A stretch of 64,000 bases of DNA from Photobacterium lipolyticum (GCF_003026475.1 NZ_PYMC01000002.1:310001-374000), one strand, 5' to 3'. Shown: positions 16,217 to 25,900, counted from the stretch's first letter. Made by a program: numbers and translations. The notes: generated from the sequence alone by a model not told the origin.

Positions 16217-17698
16217 ATGAAGTTAATTGCTTATATCAGAGTATCATCACAGAACCAAGTTGATCATGGTGATTCTTTAGCAGGTCAAGAAGAAAGCATA
16301 AACAAATGGGCAACAAACAATGGGCATACCATTATTAGAAAGTATATTGATGCCGGCTCTTCTGCTTACAATGATAACCAGCGACCACAATTTAATATTA
16401 TGCTGCGAGAAATTGATAAACAGGATTTTGATTGCGATGGGGTAATAGTATATAGCCTATCTCGCTTTTCAAGAAGTATCATTTCGCAAGCAGCAGCTCT
16501 ATCAATATTAGAGAAAAACAAAATTAGAATTTTATCTGTCGTTGAGCCACTTCCTGAAGATTATATGACATATAAGTTATTGCTTACTATATTTGGTGTA
16601 ATCAATGAAATGCAAAGCAAACAAAATTCCGCCACTGTTTGCGATCGTCTACAAGGTACGGCTGATAAAGGGTATTTTACTGGAGGTACTATTCCTTATG
16701 GCTATGAATCAGTACACGTTACAGATGAGTCGGTGTTTAGAAAAAAACTCGTAATCAATGAAGAAGAAGCAAAAGTCGTAAGGAAAATCTATGAATTAGC
16801 TACAAAAGGTAATACAGGGAAAGGCTGGGGGCTAAAAAAAATAACATCATACTTAAATGATAATGCCATCCTCAATCGAGGTGATTATTGGAAAACGAGC
16901 ACTCTTCATAGAATTCTCCACAATACTATTTATTACGGAGAAAGGATTTATGGCAGGAAAAGAGTTGAGCGAAGTGGAAAGATAAACCCACCACCTACGA
17001 TAGTAAAGTCCCCTGAAATTATATCAAAGGAAACATTTGACAATGTTAAGCGTAAATTAAAATCTAGAGACCTTAAAAATAACAAAGATAGATCTATTAG
17101 GTCTAACTCTCTTTTAACAGGAATAATAAAGTGCGGGTTATGTAACGCAAATCTTGTCATTACTACAGGTAAAAGTGGAAATTATAAATACTATACCTGT
17201 GGTAACAAAGTACGAAGTAGTGTTAACTCTTGCAATTGTAAAAACCACCCTAAAGATAAGTTAGAAGAAATTGTAAAAAAAACACTATTAGATAACATCC
17301 TTATAGAAAGTGTTATCATCAAAATACTTAACGATCTAAAAATCATTTTACGTGCAAATGATACAGATGAAAAAGAGTTAAGAAAGCTTAATTTACAGTT
17401 AAAAAGCAAACAAGGTATCTTAAGTGATTTTTATAAAAAATTACTTTCAAATAATATTGAATTTGATGAAACAGTAAAAATGTTTATTAGCTCTGAACAA
17501 AACAAGTTAAATAATCTAAAAAATGATATTGATAGAATTACTTGCTCGAAGAAAATTACATATAAAAAATTTGGTATCAACCAAATTAGAAGTTTCATAA
17601 AATCTATTAGAAGCTTAATTATTTCTAATAACTCTGAATTAACCAAGTCATTTCTAATTTCACTTGGAATGGAGGTAAAAGTTTACCCAAAGAACTGA
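16217..17698 (+). CDS. Large serine recombinase (site-specific integrase)
   Basis: This 493-aa protein has a resolvase catalytic domain at residues 1-145 (IAYIRVSS with Ser10 as nucleophile, SRFSRSII). A recombinase domain follows (GYFTGGTIPYGYE, TLHRILHNTIYYGERIYG), then a zinc ribbon (CGLCNANL, YYTCGN) and a coiled-coil tail at about 375-450. Start ATG 16,217 follows GGTGGG. Its 3' end lies 90 nt from the 3' end of tRNA-Ser, the usual place for the integrase of an island that attacks the tRNA. Low GC relative to the chromosome supports transfer. It probably integrated the defence island to its left. Confidence 0.9.
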   Translation: MKLIAYIRVSSQNQVDHGDSLAGQEESINKWATNNGHTIIRKYIDAGSSAYNDNQRPQFNIMLREIDKQDFDCDGVIVYSLSRFSRSIISQAAALSILEKNKIRILSVVEPLPEDYMTYKLLLTIFGVINEMQSKQNSATVCDRLQGTADKGYFTGGTIPYGYESVHVTDESVFRKKLVINEEEAKVVRKIYELATKGNTGKGWGLKKITSYLNDNAILNRGDYWKTSTLHRILHNTIYYGERIYGRKRVERSGKINPPPTIVKSPEIISKETFDNVKRKLKSRDLKNNKDRSIRSNSLLTGIIKCGLCNANLVITTGKSGNYKYYTCGNKVRSSVNSCNCKNHPKDKLEEIVKKTLLDNILIESVIIKILNDLKIILRANDTDEKELRKLNLQLKSKQGILSDFYKKLLSNNIEFDETVKMFISSEQNKLNNLKNDIDRITCSKKITYKKFGINQIRSFIKSIRSLIISNNSELTKSFLISLGMEVKVYPKN

Positions 17699-17743
17699 AG
17701 GTGAAAGGCAGCCGTGTTGCTCTTATTCACCTTATATCAAGCG

Positions 17744-17773
17744 CAAAAATGGGCACCTCTGACGAGGTGCCCA
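17744..17773 (-). terminator. Rho-independent terminator of tRNA-Ser
   Basis: A 10-bp perfect stem, TGGGCACCTC/GAGGTGCCCA, with a short loop is followed on the minus strand by TTTTTGCG. It lies 15 nt after the tRNA 3' end. Confidence 0.8.
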
Positions 17774-17787
17774 GATTCGTTACTGTT

Positions 17788-17878
17788 TGGCGGAGAGATA
17801 GGGATTTGAACCCTAGATACGCTATAAACGTATGCCGGTTTTCAAGACCGGTGCTTTCAACCACTCAGCCATCTCTCC
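17788..17878 (-). tRNA. tRNA-Ser (anticodon TGA), copy 1
   Basis: On the minus strand a 91-nt tRNA starts GGAGAGATGGCTGAGTGG and ends GGTTCAAATCCC..CGCCA, with an encoded CCA. The anticodon loop is CTTGAAA, with TGA as anticodon, and there is a long class II variable arm. The sequence is identical to copy 2 at 50.7 kb. Its 3' 27 bp recur alone at 26,927. A promoter-like TTACAG-N16-TATTAT precedes it. Confidence 0.95.
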
Positions 17879-17889
17879 AGATGCGGCAA

Positions 17890-17917
17890 ATAATACGTAC
17901 CTCAAAGCAGGCTGTAA
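17890..17917 (-). promoter_or_regulatory. Promoter of tRNA-Ser copy 1
   Basis: TTACAG (complement of 17,912-17,917) and TATTAT (complement of 17,890-17,895) are separated by 16 nt, just upstream of the tRNA. The same pair with the same spacing precedes tRNA copy 2, although the sequence between differs. Confidence 0.6.
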
Positions 17918-18010
17918 ATACCCAAAACACTCAACCGCTCAATAAAGCAACGGTTTCCCTGTTTTTTTCCTCAACCGAATAAAAATCAGGCAGTTCACAT
18001 TCAGGTGATG

Positions 18011-19792
18011 TTATTCAACCACGCAAGTACGATTTCGACCTTGATGTTTAGCTTTATACAGCGCAACATCTGCTCTTGATATCAGCATTTCCAGCGTTTC
18101 ATCTAATTGTCTGGCAGCGACTCCGAAGCTGGCTGTAATCTTTATTCCTTCTACCGGACCGTCCCATTTTATATTCTCAATATGATTTCGAATTCTTTCC
18201 GCGAACTGAAAGGCTCCATCGAGGCCGACCTGAGAAAAAATGACAAATTCCTCACCACCTATGCGGATCGGAATATCAGCACTTCGACACTGTTCAAGAA
18301 TACATGATGCGACACCTTGTAAAACAACATCCCCCTGACTGTGGCCATAGGTATCATTCACTTTTTTAAAATGATCGATATCCATCATAATCGCGACGGT
18401 TTTTGAGCTTTTGTCTCTATTCTGTTGATCAAGCAATTTTTGGACTACATCTTTCATGTAGATACGGGTATATAAATTGGTCAATGGATCTCGTATTGAA
18501 CGCTGATAGATCTTCTCACGTTCTTTTTCCATATCCCGATAAATCATCTCTCTTTCAATCGAAACCTGAAGCGGTACGATCATCTGCTCGACGACACGTT
18601 GCATTTTTTCCTGATCATTTTCATTGCTGTTTAACCGAATCAAAATGACAGCTTCTGTTGACTCTTTATCCGGAAAGATCAATGGAATTAATAGACATTC
18701 GTAAAGATTTTTTCCGACCTTATCATGCCTAAGTTCATATAGCTCACAAGAACTCCCCTCCTTCGAACTTACTTTTTTTGTCTCGAAGACTCGGGAAACC
18801 ATTTCAGGCACCTCGGTTATAACATGACCGCGATAATGATTATTTTTACCAAAATAGATTATATCTTCGTCAATATCCCGGACATAAAAATCTAAGGCTT
18901 TTATCGGAATTTCACTTTGAATAAGCTTGAATAATGCTTCTGAAATTTCTTTAAAATCACGAAATATTGTCATTGTTTTAGTGATGTTTTTCAGGGTTTC
19001 ATTAAATTTTGATAGCTTTTTTAAATCTGTGGTACCACGAAGTAATAAGTACAAGCCGCAGTCAAGCGACTTCAAACCGTCAATCATGTAAGGGATCAAT
19101 TTTTTGGGAATGATAGATCCATGCTGAGGTGCAATCATCTCCATGGGGTACTTCTCAATCACGCTTAACGCATACTGTAAAATGTCGTTACTCGGGATGT
19201 AATGCTGATGAAATGGCTTCATGCACTCCAAGTAGGTTTCATCTTTGGCAAAAAGAGAAAACTCGTCGGTGAGTCCGCCAAAAAGATCACTGGAAAACAT
19301 AATCCCTGATTTGGGATCAAATGTGGTAAATGCGCCGGGGAAGTGCGCATAAGGCGTGAAGCAAAAACTCAGGGTACGATCTTGTAATTCTAACTGCCAA
19401 TCGTTGTCTTCTATCAACCAGAAAGGAATATCAACGGCATAGTGCTTAAGCAGCATCTGGGTTCGCCAATGGGTGACAATCACTGCATCATCTCTGCAGA
19501 TCAACTTCTCAATCAATTCTAACGACCCAGTAATATCCGGGTCTTGGTGCTGGCAAACAAAATACTTAATTGACGTGAAGGAAATGACCTCATTGATTTT
19601 TCTTAAGGTATTGGCAATTGTGAGCTTGGAACCCGGATCGATAAGTACAGATTGATCACCCTGCTCAATGAGATAGACATGACACTGAAACGGATCATCC
19701 TTTTGTTCATGGCCAACCCACCATATTCGAGGTGCAATTTCGATAGCATGGTTCGAGTCCATATTTTCTAATTTTTGTTCCAGTCCCGTCAT
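18011..19792 (-). CDS. Diguanylate cyclase with an N-terminal flavodiiron-type metallo-beta-lactamase domain
   Basis: Residues about 15-250 form an MBL fold of the oxygen-binding diiron (ODP/FprA-like) type: HVYLIEQGDQSVLIDPGS, QHQDPDITGS in place of HxExDH, AHFPGAF, FSSDLFGG and PQHGS. A GAF-like middle (about 290-400) and a short coiled coil (KEREKIYQRS) follow. Next is a GGDEF domain (about 425-590) with DPLTNLYTR, FKKVNDTYGH and the GGEEF active site, so c-di-GMP synthesis is expected. The diiron centre may sense O2 or redox state and control the cyclase; this is inference from the ODP family. The MBL domain precedes the cyclase without any membrane segment, so it is cytosolic. Confidence 0.88.
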   Translation of the reverse strand: MTGLEQKLENMDSNHAIEIAPRIWWVGHEQKDDPFQCHVYLIEQGDQSVLIDPGSKLTIANTLRKINEVISFTSIKYFVCQHQDPDITGSLELIEKLICRDDAVIVTHWRTQMLLKHYAVDIPFWLIEDNDWQLELQDRTLSFCFTPYAHFPGAFTTFDPKSGIMFSSDLFGGLTDEFSLFAKDETYLECMKPFHQHYIPSNDILQYALSVIEKYPMEMIAPQHGSIIPKKLIPYMIDGLKSLDCGLYLLLRGTTDLKKLSKFNETLKNITKTMTIFRDFKEISEALFKLIQSEIPIKALDFYVRDIDEDIIYFGKNNHYRGHVITEVPEMVSRVFETKKVSSKEGSSCELYELRHDKVGKNLYECLLIPLIFPDKESTEAVILIRLNSNENDQEKMQRVVEQMIVPLQVSIEREMIYRDMEKEREKIYQRSIRDPLTNLYTRIYMKDVVQKLLDQQNRDKSSKTVAIMMDIDHFKKVNDTYGHSQGDVVLQGVASCILEQCRSADIPIRIGGEEFVIFSQVGLDGAFQFAERIRNHIENIKWDGPVEGIKITASFGVAARQLDETLEMLISRADVALYKAKHQGRNRTCVVE

Positions 19793-20018
19793 CGAGAAAA
19801 TTCCTCAGCCACAAACGCTTTCTCCATCAATACCGATATTCAACATACGCTAGCCAAATATTTTTTTCAGTCGCATCATGGGTAACCATGATAAATGTCA
19901 TGAAAATAATACTAATCAGAATAATTACCCCGATTAGTATTACTTTTCGAGGGCTGGTTGTTTGTCGGTCATTCAGTTCTGCGGCTGCAAGGCAGAGGGC
20001 TAAGTGTAGAACGAATTC
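19793..20018. other. Intergenic region with a terminator-like hairpin
   Basis: AATACTAATC (19,908-19,917) pairs with GATTAGTATT (19,932-19,941). It lies downstream of ald and upstream of the MBL-GGDEF gene, both on the minus strand, and may end ald transcription. No gene is seen. Confidence 0.45.
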
Positions 20019-21131
20019 CTAGTCGGTGATTTCCGAGAATGCTCTGAATCTTGATAGCATCTGGAGGCTCTCCGCTACTGGCCGGCAGGTGATGTGACCA
20101 TGGTAAGTGTTCACCCCCTTACCGAAGCCGTTGTCCTCCCTTAACGCAGATATTCCTCCCGAAGCCAGGCGCAATACGTAATCGAACGTGGCGCTGGTCA
20201 ATGCAATTGTGGAGGTTCTCGGATAGGCACCCGGCATATTAGTCACGCAGTAGTGAGTGACCCCCTGTTCCTGAAAAACCGGGTCAGAGTGCGACGTTGG
20301 CCGAGAGGTCTCAATACATCCGCCCTGATCAATACTGACATCAACAATCACACTACCTGGTTGCATTGTAGCCACCATCGCTTTTGATACCAGATGGGGA
20401 GCACGGCTACCCGGACGCAACGCGGCTCCTATCAACAAATCGGCGTCCAATAATTCTTTTGCGATTACCTCTGGCGACGACAGAGCCACGCGAAGGTTTC
20501 CTGAGGTATCATGCTTCAGTTCAGATCCGCGATCGGTGTGCCGGGTAAATATCACCACATTGGTACCCATTCCGTCGGCGACTTTCGCGGCATGACGGCC
20601 GACAACACCATCGCCAAGTACAACGACCTTTCCGTTACGTTTGCCCATGACACTACCGAGCTGCATCCCTTTGCCTCCAGCAAATTTAGCCAGATAGTAG
20701 CTACCTACAGTGACTGCCATATTACCGGCGACGGCACTCATTGGTGCCAGCAAGGGAAGCTTTCCTCGGTCGTTCTCAACAGTTTCATAGGCGATCGCCG
20801 TCGTTCCGCCTTCTAACAGCGCTTCGGTAAGGGCAGGATCTACTCCGGCAAGGTGAAAATAGGTAAAGAGGATCTGTCTTTTCAGGTAGGGAAATTCACT
20901 TGTCTGTGGCTCCTTGATCTTTAGCACCAGCCCGGTATCCCAGGCGGCATCAACCGTTACGATCTGTCCCCCTGCAGTACGATAGTCCTCATTGGTAAAG
21001 CCAGAACCATCGCCGGCCCCTGCCTCGACTTTCACGGTATGCCCGGCTGCCACCAGTGCCTTTGCCCCGTTCGGGGTCAAGGCGACACGGTTCTCTCTGT
21101 TTTTTATCTCTTTGATAACGCCAATGTCCAT
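20019..21131 (-). CDS. ald: Alanine dehydrogenase
   Basis: This 370-aa protein matches full-length NAD-dependent L-alanine dehydrogenase, which interconverts alanine with pyruvate and ammonia. The N-terminal MDIGVIKEIKNRENRVALTP and the KIKEPQ and TYFHLA segments hold the substrate site. VVVLGDGVVGRHAAKVA is the Rossmann NAD loop, and YCVTNMPGAYPRTST is a conserved C-terminal block. ATG 21,131 has GAGGAG upstream. It shares its strand with the D-amino acid aminotransferase gene 90 nt upstream, and the two may be co-expressed for alanine metabolism. Confidence 0.95.
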   Translation of the reverse strand: MDIGVIKEIKNRENRVALTPNGAKALVAAGHTVKVEAGAGDGSGFTNEDYRTAGGQIVTVDAAWDTGLVLKIKEPQTSEFPYLKRQILFTYFHLAGVDPALTEALLEGGTTAIAYETVENDRGKLPLLAPMSAVAGNMAVTVGSYYLAKFAGGKGMQLGSVMGKRNGKVVVLGDGVVGRHAAKVADGMGTNVVIFTRHTDRGSELKHDTSGNLRVALSSPEVIAKELLDADLLIGAALRPGSRAPHLVSKAMVATMQPGSVIVDVSIDQGGCIETSRPTSHSDPVFQEQGVTHYCVTNMPGAYPRTSTIALTSATFDYVLRLASGGISALREDNGFGKGVNTYHGHITCRPVAESLQMLSRFRAFSEITD

Positions 21132-21222
21132 GCCGAAGACTCCTCAAAATTTTAATTATATTTTGAGTGTAGAACGAATTTCGATGAGGGCGACGGGTAT
21201 TGTAAGCGACCGATGGCAGAAC

Positions 21223-22080
21223 TCAATCCGCCGTGGATAGCGCGATATCAATATAGATTTTACGCAACATGCCCGCTACCGGTCCTGGCTTACCATCACC
21301 AATTTGGTAATCGTCAATGCTGATAACCGGCCAGACAAAAGTGGTTGCAGAACTAACAAATGCTTCTCTGGCCTCACAGGCCTCTTCAATGGTAAACCTG
21401 CGTTCTTCAATTTGAATACCAGCTTCCTCAGCGAGTTGCAGCAGGCTTTTTCTGGTGATCCCATGAAGGATATCGTTGCTAAGGTGGTGAGTCACTAACG
21501 TGCCTTCTGCTGTAACAATATAGGCATTGTTAGCACTGCCCTCGGTGACATAGCTATCTTCCACCAGCCACGCATCATCAGCACCAGCCGACAAGGCGGC
21601 TTGTTTCGCCATACATGATGCGAGCAGACCCACGGTTTTAATATCTCGCCGTTTCCAACGGATATCTGGCAATGAAATAACTTTGATGCCATTTTTCGCT
21701 TTCGGGCACTCCAGCAAAGAGCGAACCTGAGTAAATAAAACCAGAGTTGGTTTGGTATCAACGGGATAGGCAAAATCACGGTCACCAGCATTACCACGGC
21801 TAAGCTGAAGGTAAATTCCCCCCTCTTTAAGATTATTTAATTTGACCAGCTCTTTTTGGATAGACGTCAACTTTTCTGTCGTCACCGGCAGCTCCAAATC
21901 CAGCTCGCCACAGGAACGCTTCAAGCGCGCCAAGTGGCCGGCGTTATCGACTAATTTCCCATCCAGCACAGCAGTAACTTCATATACCGCATCGGCAAAT
22001 AAGAAGCCCCGGTCAAAAATAGAGATCTTCGCATCCGATTCGCTGATATATTTACCATTTAAATAAACAATCCGTTCCAT
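21223..22080 (-). CDS. dat: D-amino acid aminotransferase (class IV PLP enzyme)
   Basis: This 285-aa protein is a PLP fold-type IV aminotransferase. The start MERIVYLNGKYISESDAKIS and FDRGFLFADAVYEV are typical of DAAT. The PLP Lys lies in RDIKTVGLLASCMAKQAAL, and YVTEGSANNAYIV and HHLSNDILHGITRKSLL follow. It should transfer amino groups between D-amino acids and 2-oxo acids, feeding D-Ala or D-Glu to cell-wall synthesis. The frame is open to 22,113, but ATG 22,080 after GAGGGAAAAAATT is the likely start. Its promoter region abuts a MITE. Confidence 0.88.
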   Translation of the reverse strand: MERIVYLNGKYISESDAKISIFDRGFLFADAVYEVTAVLDGKLVDNAGHLARLKRSCGELDLELPVTTEKLTSIQKELVKLNNLKEGGIYLQLSRGNAGDRDFAYPVDTKPTLVLFTQVRSLLECPKAKNGIKVISLPDIRWKRRDIKTVGLLASCMAKQAALSAGADDAWLVEDSYVTEGSANNAYIVTAEGTLVTHHLSNDILHGITRKSLLQLAEEAGIQIEERRFTIEEACEAREAFVSSATTFVWPVISIDDYQIGDGKPGPVAGMLRKIYIDIALSTAD

Positions 22081-22094
22081 AATTTTTTCCCTCT

Positions 22095-22359
22095 TATACC
22101 CAAGTGACCTCAAGATGCAGGATTCAGAGTGAGCTCAGCGTGTTCAATTCAAGGAAAATGTGCGTAGGAATGGCCATCCCTTTCAAACACATTTGACACA
22201 GAAGTGAGCACGCTGACTCACTCCCGAAGGGCGAGTTTTATTGGCTCCTATGCTGCGTTGCTGATTATTAACGTAGAACAACTATGTCTTCAAATCAGCG
22301 TCTTGCCTAGAAGCCAATAAATTCTCGCTGAACAAGCATATTGAGGTCACTTGGGTATA
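22095..22359. repeat. MITE-like element with 19-bp perfect terminal inverted repeats
   Basis: TATACCCAAGTGACCTCAA (22,095-22,113) is matched exactly in reverse complement at 22,341-22,359. The 265-bp interior has no ORF. Elements with TATACCCAAG...-type ends are common, as I recall them, in Vibrio, Photobacterium and Shewanella. It sits directly upstream of the aminotransferase start, so it may influence that promoter. Confidence 0.85.
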
Positions 22360-22584
22360 TTATATTTTTTCTAGCACAATTATCTGCATTTGGCGAAAAC
22401 TTAGCCCCATAATGTATGGCTGAAACGACGGAGATGACAGTAATGCAAGGGGAAGAGAGATGAATCTGTCGCGTTAGGTGGTCATGTAAAACGGCAAACC
22501 ATCTTTGAAGATCACCAATTAATGAAGCCTCTTGATCACACCTTGTGATCAAGAGGCAGGCTTCTGGCGGATCTTTGGGGCATT
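22360..22584. other. Noncoding gap right of the MITE
   Basis: No gene is evident. A partial repeat TTGATCACACCTTGTGATCAA near 22,534-22,554 forms a short palindrome that could be a terminator for the CBM48 gene or an operator. Confidence 0.35.
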
Positions 22585-22887
22585 CTATACCGTTACTGAT
22601 GTTGATAATATACTATTATCGTCACCGTAGTTATTTTTGATATAGCCATCTGCTTTTGGATCATTCTCCCACAGACTTTCATTTATAAGATAACGAAATT
22701 GATAACTCTGATTTTTGGGTAGCCTAACTTTAACGTTATAGGTTTTTGTTTTTTTATTTAGCTTCATTGGTGTTGCTTCCCACTGATTAAAATCAGCAGC
22801 AAGAGCTATATTCTTGATATCGCCCTTAGGCCATTCAAATGTCACTTCTACTTCATCTTTAGTTTTGAAAAATCGTTTCTTGATCAC
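22585..22887 (-). CDS. Stand-alone CBM48/AMPK-type glycogen-binding domain protein
   Basis: This protein of about 100 aa is a single E-set/CBM48-like domain: EVEVTFEWPKGD, LAADFNQWEATPMKL and KNQSYQFRYLINESLWENDPKADGY, as at the N-terminus of isoamylases and in AMPK beta subunits. It should bind alpha-glucan or serve as an interaction domain. The frame is open to 22,920, but GTG 22,887 (VIKKRFFKTKDE), with AAGGAA 8 nt upstream, agrees with the usual start of this family. No catalytic domain is present, and its role is not known to me. Confidence 0.78.
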   Translation of the reverse strand: MIKKRFFKTKDEVEVTFEWPKGDIKNIALAADFNQWEATPMKLNKKTKTYNVKVRLPKNQSYQFRYLINESLWENDPKADGYIKNNYGDDNSILSTSVTV

Positions 22888-23354
22888 TTTAAATTCCTTC
22901 TTAAAATTGCTTAAAACCATAAAATAATAACCAAGTGGAATTAATACATCAACCGTTCTTTAGATCACGTATATGAAATACTATTTTAGGTTTCTGTAAC
23001 GTTAGGGGTGACGAGCTTTCGCGCTATTTGAATATTACTCACTGTTTTGAACTTTCATTGCTGTAGGTTGGTGCATCAGATATTAACTATTAATATCTAA
23101 AATGGTGCAGATATGCACTGTCATGGTATGACGGTTAACCACAATATAATAAAGATATTTTTAATATCCCTCTGAACCACTCATTCCAGAGTAACCTTTC
23201 ATGAATTTATTGATTTATTAGTTTAATACTCTGAATGACAAATTATTTCGGTTTCCGGCATTTCATGGCATGACGGTTGCCAAATACAAATCATAAAACA
23301 AAAACGTTTGAAGCCAAAATATAACATCGCTCAAAAAAGACGGGGGGTCACCAT
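22888..23354. other. AT-rich intergenic region with two similar motifs
   Basis: CATGGTATGACGGTTAACCA (near 23,122) and CATGGCATGACGGTTGCCAA (near 23,263) are similar direct copies about 140 nt apart. They may be operator sites for the damaged secreted-protein gene that follows. Nothing else is recognised. Confidence 0.35.
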
Positions 23355-23534
23355 AAGAAAACAGTAAAATTATTTTATGCATCTATGATTGCATCATCAT
23401 TATTAATGGCAGGGATCATCTCTACACCTTATGCTGATACTCCAAGTGATTCGGCAATATTGGCCAAAACTTATTCAGTAAGTATATTAAAATGTAGCGT
23501 AAGTGCTGGACTGCCCCACTGGCATGTACAATAA
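23355..23534 (+). pseudogene. Small secreted-protein-like gene without a start codon
   Basis: The frame reads KKTVKLFYASMIASSLLMAG, then IISTPYADTPSDSA and 30 more residues to TAA 23,534. This is a clean signal peptide with a YA-D type cleavage site. The bases before it are CACCAT|AAG, where an ATG appears to have lost its G, although a GGGGGGT ribosome-binding site is in place. Either the gene is dead or a rare upstream start is used. The mature part of about 30 residues is not recognised. Confidence 0.4.
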
Positions 23535-23909
23535 GGTGTATTTTGTGGTCGATTTACCGATATCTACCGCCTTTACCGTATATTGCACATTGTTAAATTC
23601 CATCACCAAACATCATCCCCCGCAAGGAGAGAAACAAACTTATGCGGACTCTAAAAAGCACAGGTCAAAACTGGATTCCGGACATACACCGATCAATTCC
23701 GTGATGGCATATTCAATACTTCTACCATTCATCACTGACATAAAAAAGTGCCAACCGAATAAAGCCAGCTGATCATATCCCCACAGCGGATTCATGGTGC
23801 GAATTCGAGAGGTTTTTGAATCTTAAATATGTATAATTACCCCGATTTTATTCATGCTCCAAAATAATAGCGGCTAAATGCTATTTTTACTTTATATAAC
23901 ATAGGGATA
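23535..23909. other. Noncoding gap upstream of the chemoreceptor gene
   Basis: A possible frame on the plus strand (23,503-23,772) has unusual composition and no ribosome-binding site, so I treat it as noncoding. The chemoreceptor promoter should lie at its right edge. Confidence 0.35.
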
Positions 23910-25799
23910 ATGATGTTTAACATGACTCTCAGGCAAAAGTTGGCGCTGTCGGCTAGTGCTGCCATAATTATCGGTGCCCTTGTCGTCACCGTGCTTTCCT
24001 TCTTTTCCTCCCTCGGTCGCTTAGACGACGATATTAACGAACGGCTTAAGAGCGCCGCTTCCGCTTATAATTACTATGTGGCTGACTGGATGGATGCAAA
24101 GGGCGCTGCCCTGTCAGCAATGCCAGCCACTATTGCAAGAAAAACGCTTCCTCAACACCTTCACCAAGTTCGTGATTCAGCAGGTTTTGATAATGTTTTC
24201 TTAGCTTTTCCTGATGGTACTCAGGAGAATGCTAATAAAGTTATTTTACCCGCGGGTAATGATGATCCCCGAGAGTGGGGCTGGTATCAACATGCAATCA
24301 CGCTAAACGGTACAGTAACCGTCGAGAACCCAACTGTCGCGGCTGCCACAGGGGCCAGCGTGGTTTCTATGGCCAAGGCTATCACTATTTTTGGTCAGCA
24401 AGCCGTTTTAGGTGCCGATGTCGAAATGTCTAGTATCATTAAACAGCTTGATGACGTACTGCTGCCTGGTGAAGGCTATATGTTCATTGCAAATGACGAA
24501 GGTAATATTTTCGCTGACGCCGATACCTCATTATTAAACAAGCCCGTAACGGTTAAAGACCAAGAATTAACAGATTCTCTGCTCAAACGCATTGCCCGTG
24601 AGGGTTATGTTGAAAAAATACGTATTACCGGTCAAGACAGGTATGTCTTTGTTTCTCCCATTCATGGCACTGACCTAAATACAGTGATCGTTGTTAATTA
24701 CAACTCTGTTGTTGCTCCGCTATACACTACCTTGTATGAGCAGATGTTGATAACGCTATTGGTTGTCGTTATCTGCGTGTTTCTGTTCAACATGCTATGT
24801 GCTTATCTGTTTAAGCCATTACAGCAAGTGTCCAATGCGCTGTCGGTTATTGCTAAGGGCGGCGGTGATTTAACCCAACGTATCACGCTTGATTCAAATG
24901 ATGAAGTCGGTGATCTAGCGCGTAACTTCAATCAGTTTGTTGCAAGCTTACAGGTCTTAATCGGCCATGTTCGTACCCAAGGTGCAGAGCTAAGTCAGGC
25001 ATCCGAAGCCAGCGAGAGCCTTGCAAACAAGTCTGCTGAAGAGTTAAACCGTCAGCAGGATGAAATTAGCATGGTTGCGACTGCCGTAACTGAAATGGCT
25101 TCAGCAACGCAAGAGATTGCCTCTCACGCAGAGCAAACGGCCCGTGTCGCACAAGATTCAACGGCTCACACCAATAGCGGTCGTGAGCTGGTCATACAGA
25201 GCCGGGCCTCGATTAATAACCTTGCTGAAGAAGTGAATCAGGCGACGGACGTTATCAGCGAGTTGAACGAACATGCACAGGGGATCAATAGTATATTGTC
25301 GACGATTCAGGGTATTGCTGAGCAGACAAATTTATTGGCCTTAAATGCAGCAATTGAAGCGGCTCGAGCGGGTGAACAAGGTCGAGGTTTTGCGGTCGTT
25401 GCTGATGAAGTGCGTGTATTGTCACAACGCACCCACACTTCAACGGAAGAAATTCAGGGCATGATTGCAACCTTGCAGCAGACAACATCTAAGGCGGTTG
25501 GCTTGATGGGAACCAGTTCTAAATTGGCCCAGTGTTCGGTTGAAGATGCAGATCAGGCAACGGCAGCGCTTGAACAGATCAATAATTCCGTCGCATTAAT
25601 CAGTGATATGGCAACCCAGATTGCGACTGCAGCAGAAGAACAAACCCAAGTGACGGATGAAATCACTCAGAATACAACATCGATTAAAGATGTGACGGAT
25701 CAGCTTGCCGATGATGCACAGGTTGCTCGCCAACAGGCACAGGCGCTAAGTAATCAAGCCGCACAGCTCAATGCTAAAGTATCAACTTTCGTTGTTTAA
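23910..25799 (+). CDS. Methyl-accepting chemotaxis protein with a periplasmic Cache-type sensor
   Basis: This 629-aa chemoreceptor has a first membrane helix at about residues 13-33 ([20 protein letters not shown]). A periplasmic dCache-like sensor (about 40-270) with [12 protein letters not shown] and [12 protein letters not shown] follows, then a second membrane helix at about 276-300, a HAMP domain to about 355 ([21 protein letters not shown]) and a cytoplasmic signalling hairpin. The tip contains [16 protein letters not shown], which binds CheA/CheW. ATG 23,910 or 23,913 follows TAGGGATAATG. The ligand cannot be read from the sequence. Transcription is monocistronic, with a palindromic terminator after it. 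Confidence 0.95.
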   Translation: MMFNMTLRQKLALSASAAIIIGALVVTVLSFFSSLGRLDDDINERLKSAASAYNYYVADWMDAKGAALSAMPATIARKTLPQHLHQVRDSAGFDNVFLAFPDGTQENANKVILPAGNDDPREWGWYQHAITLNGTVTVENPTVAAATGASVVSMAKAITIFGQQAVLGADVEMSSIIKQLDDVLLPGEGYMFIANDEGNIFADADTSLLNKPVTVKDQELTDSLLKRIAREGYVEKIRITGQDRYVFVSPIHGTDLNTVIVVNYNSVVAPLYTTLYEQMLITLLVVVICVFLFNMLCAYLFKPLQQVSNALSVIAKGGGDLTQRITLDSNDEVGDLARNFNQFVASLQVLIGHVRTQGAELSQASEASESLANKSAEELNRQQDEISMVATAVTEMASATQEIASHAEQTARVAQDSTAHTNSGRELVIQSRASINNLAEEVNQATDVISELNEHAQGINSILSTIQGIAEQTNLLALNAAIEAARAGEQGRGFAVVADEVRVLSQRTHTSTEEIQGMIATLQQTTSKAVGLMGTSSKLAQCSVEDADQATAALEQINNSVALISDMATQIATAAEEQTQVTDEITQNTTSIKDVTDQLADDAQVARQQAQALSNQAAQLNAKVSTFVV

Positions 25800-25842
25800 T
25801 TTAGCAATTAACTGATTAATTAATTCGAACCTGATACCAAAT

Positions 25843-25871
25843 TGCCCATAATGTTTAAAACATTATGGGCA
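25843..25871. terminator. Bidirectional terminator-like palindrome
   Basis: TGCCCATAATGTTT and AAACATTATGGGCA form a 14-bp perfect stem between two convergent genes. A T tract is weak. Confidence 0.6.
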
Positions 25872-25900
25872 TTAACATGAAGGGACAGGAGCCACTCGTT

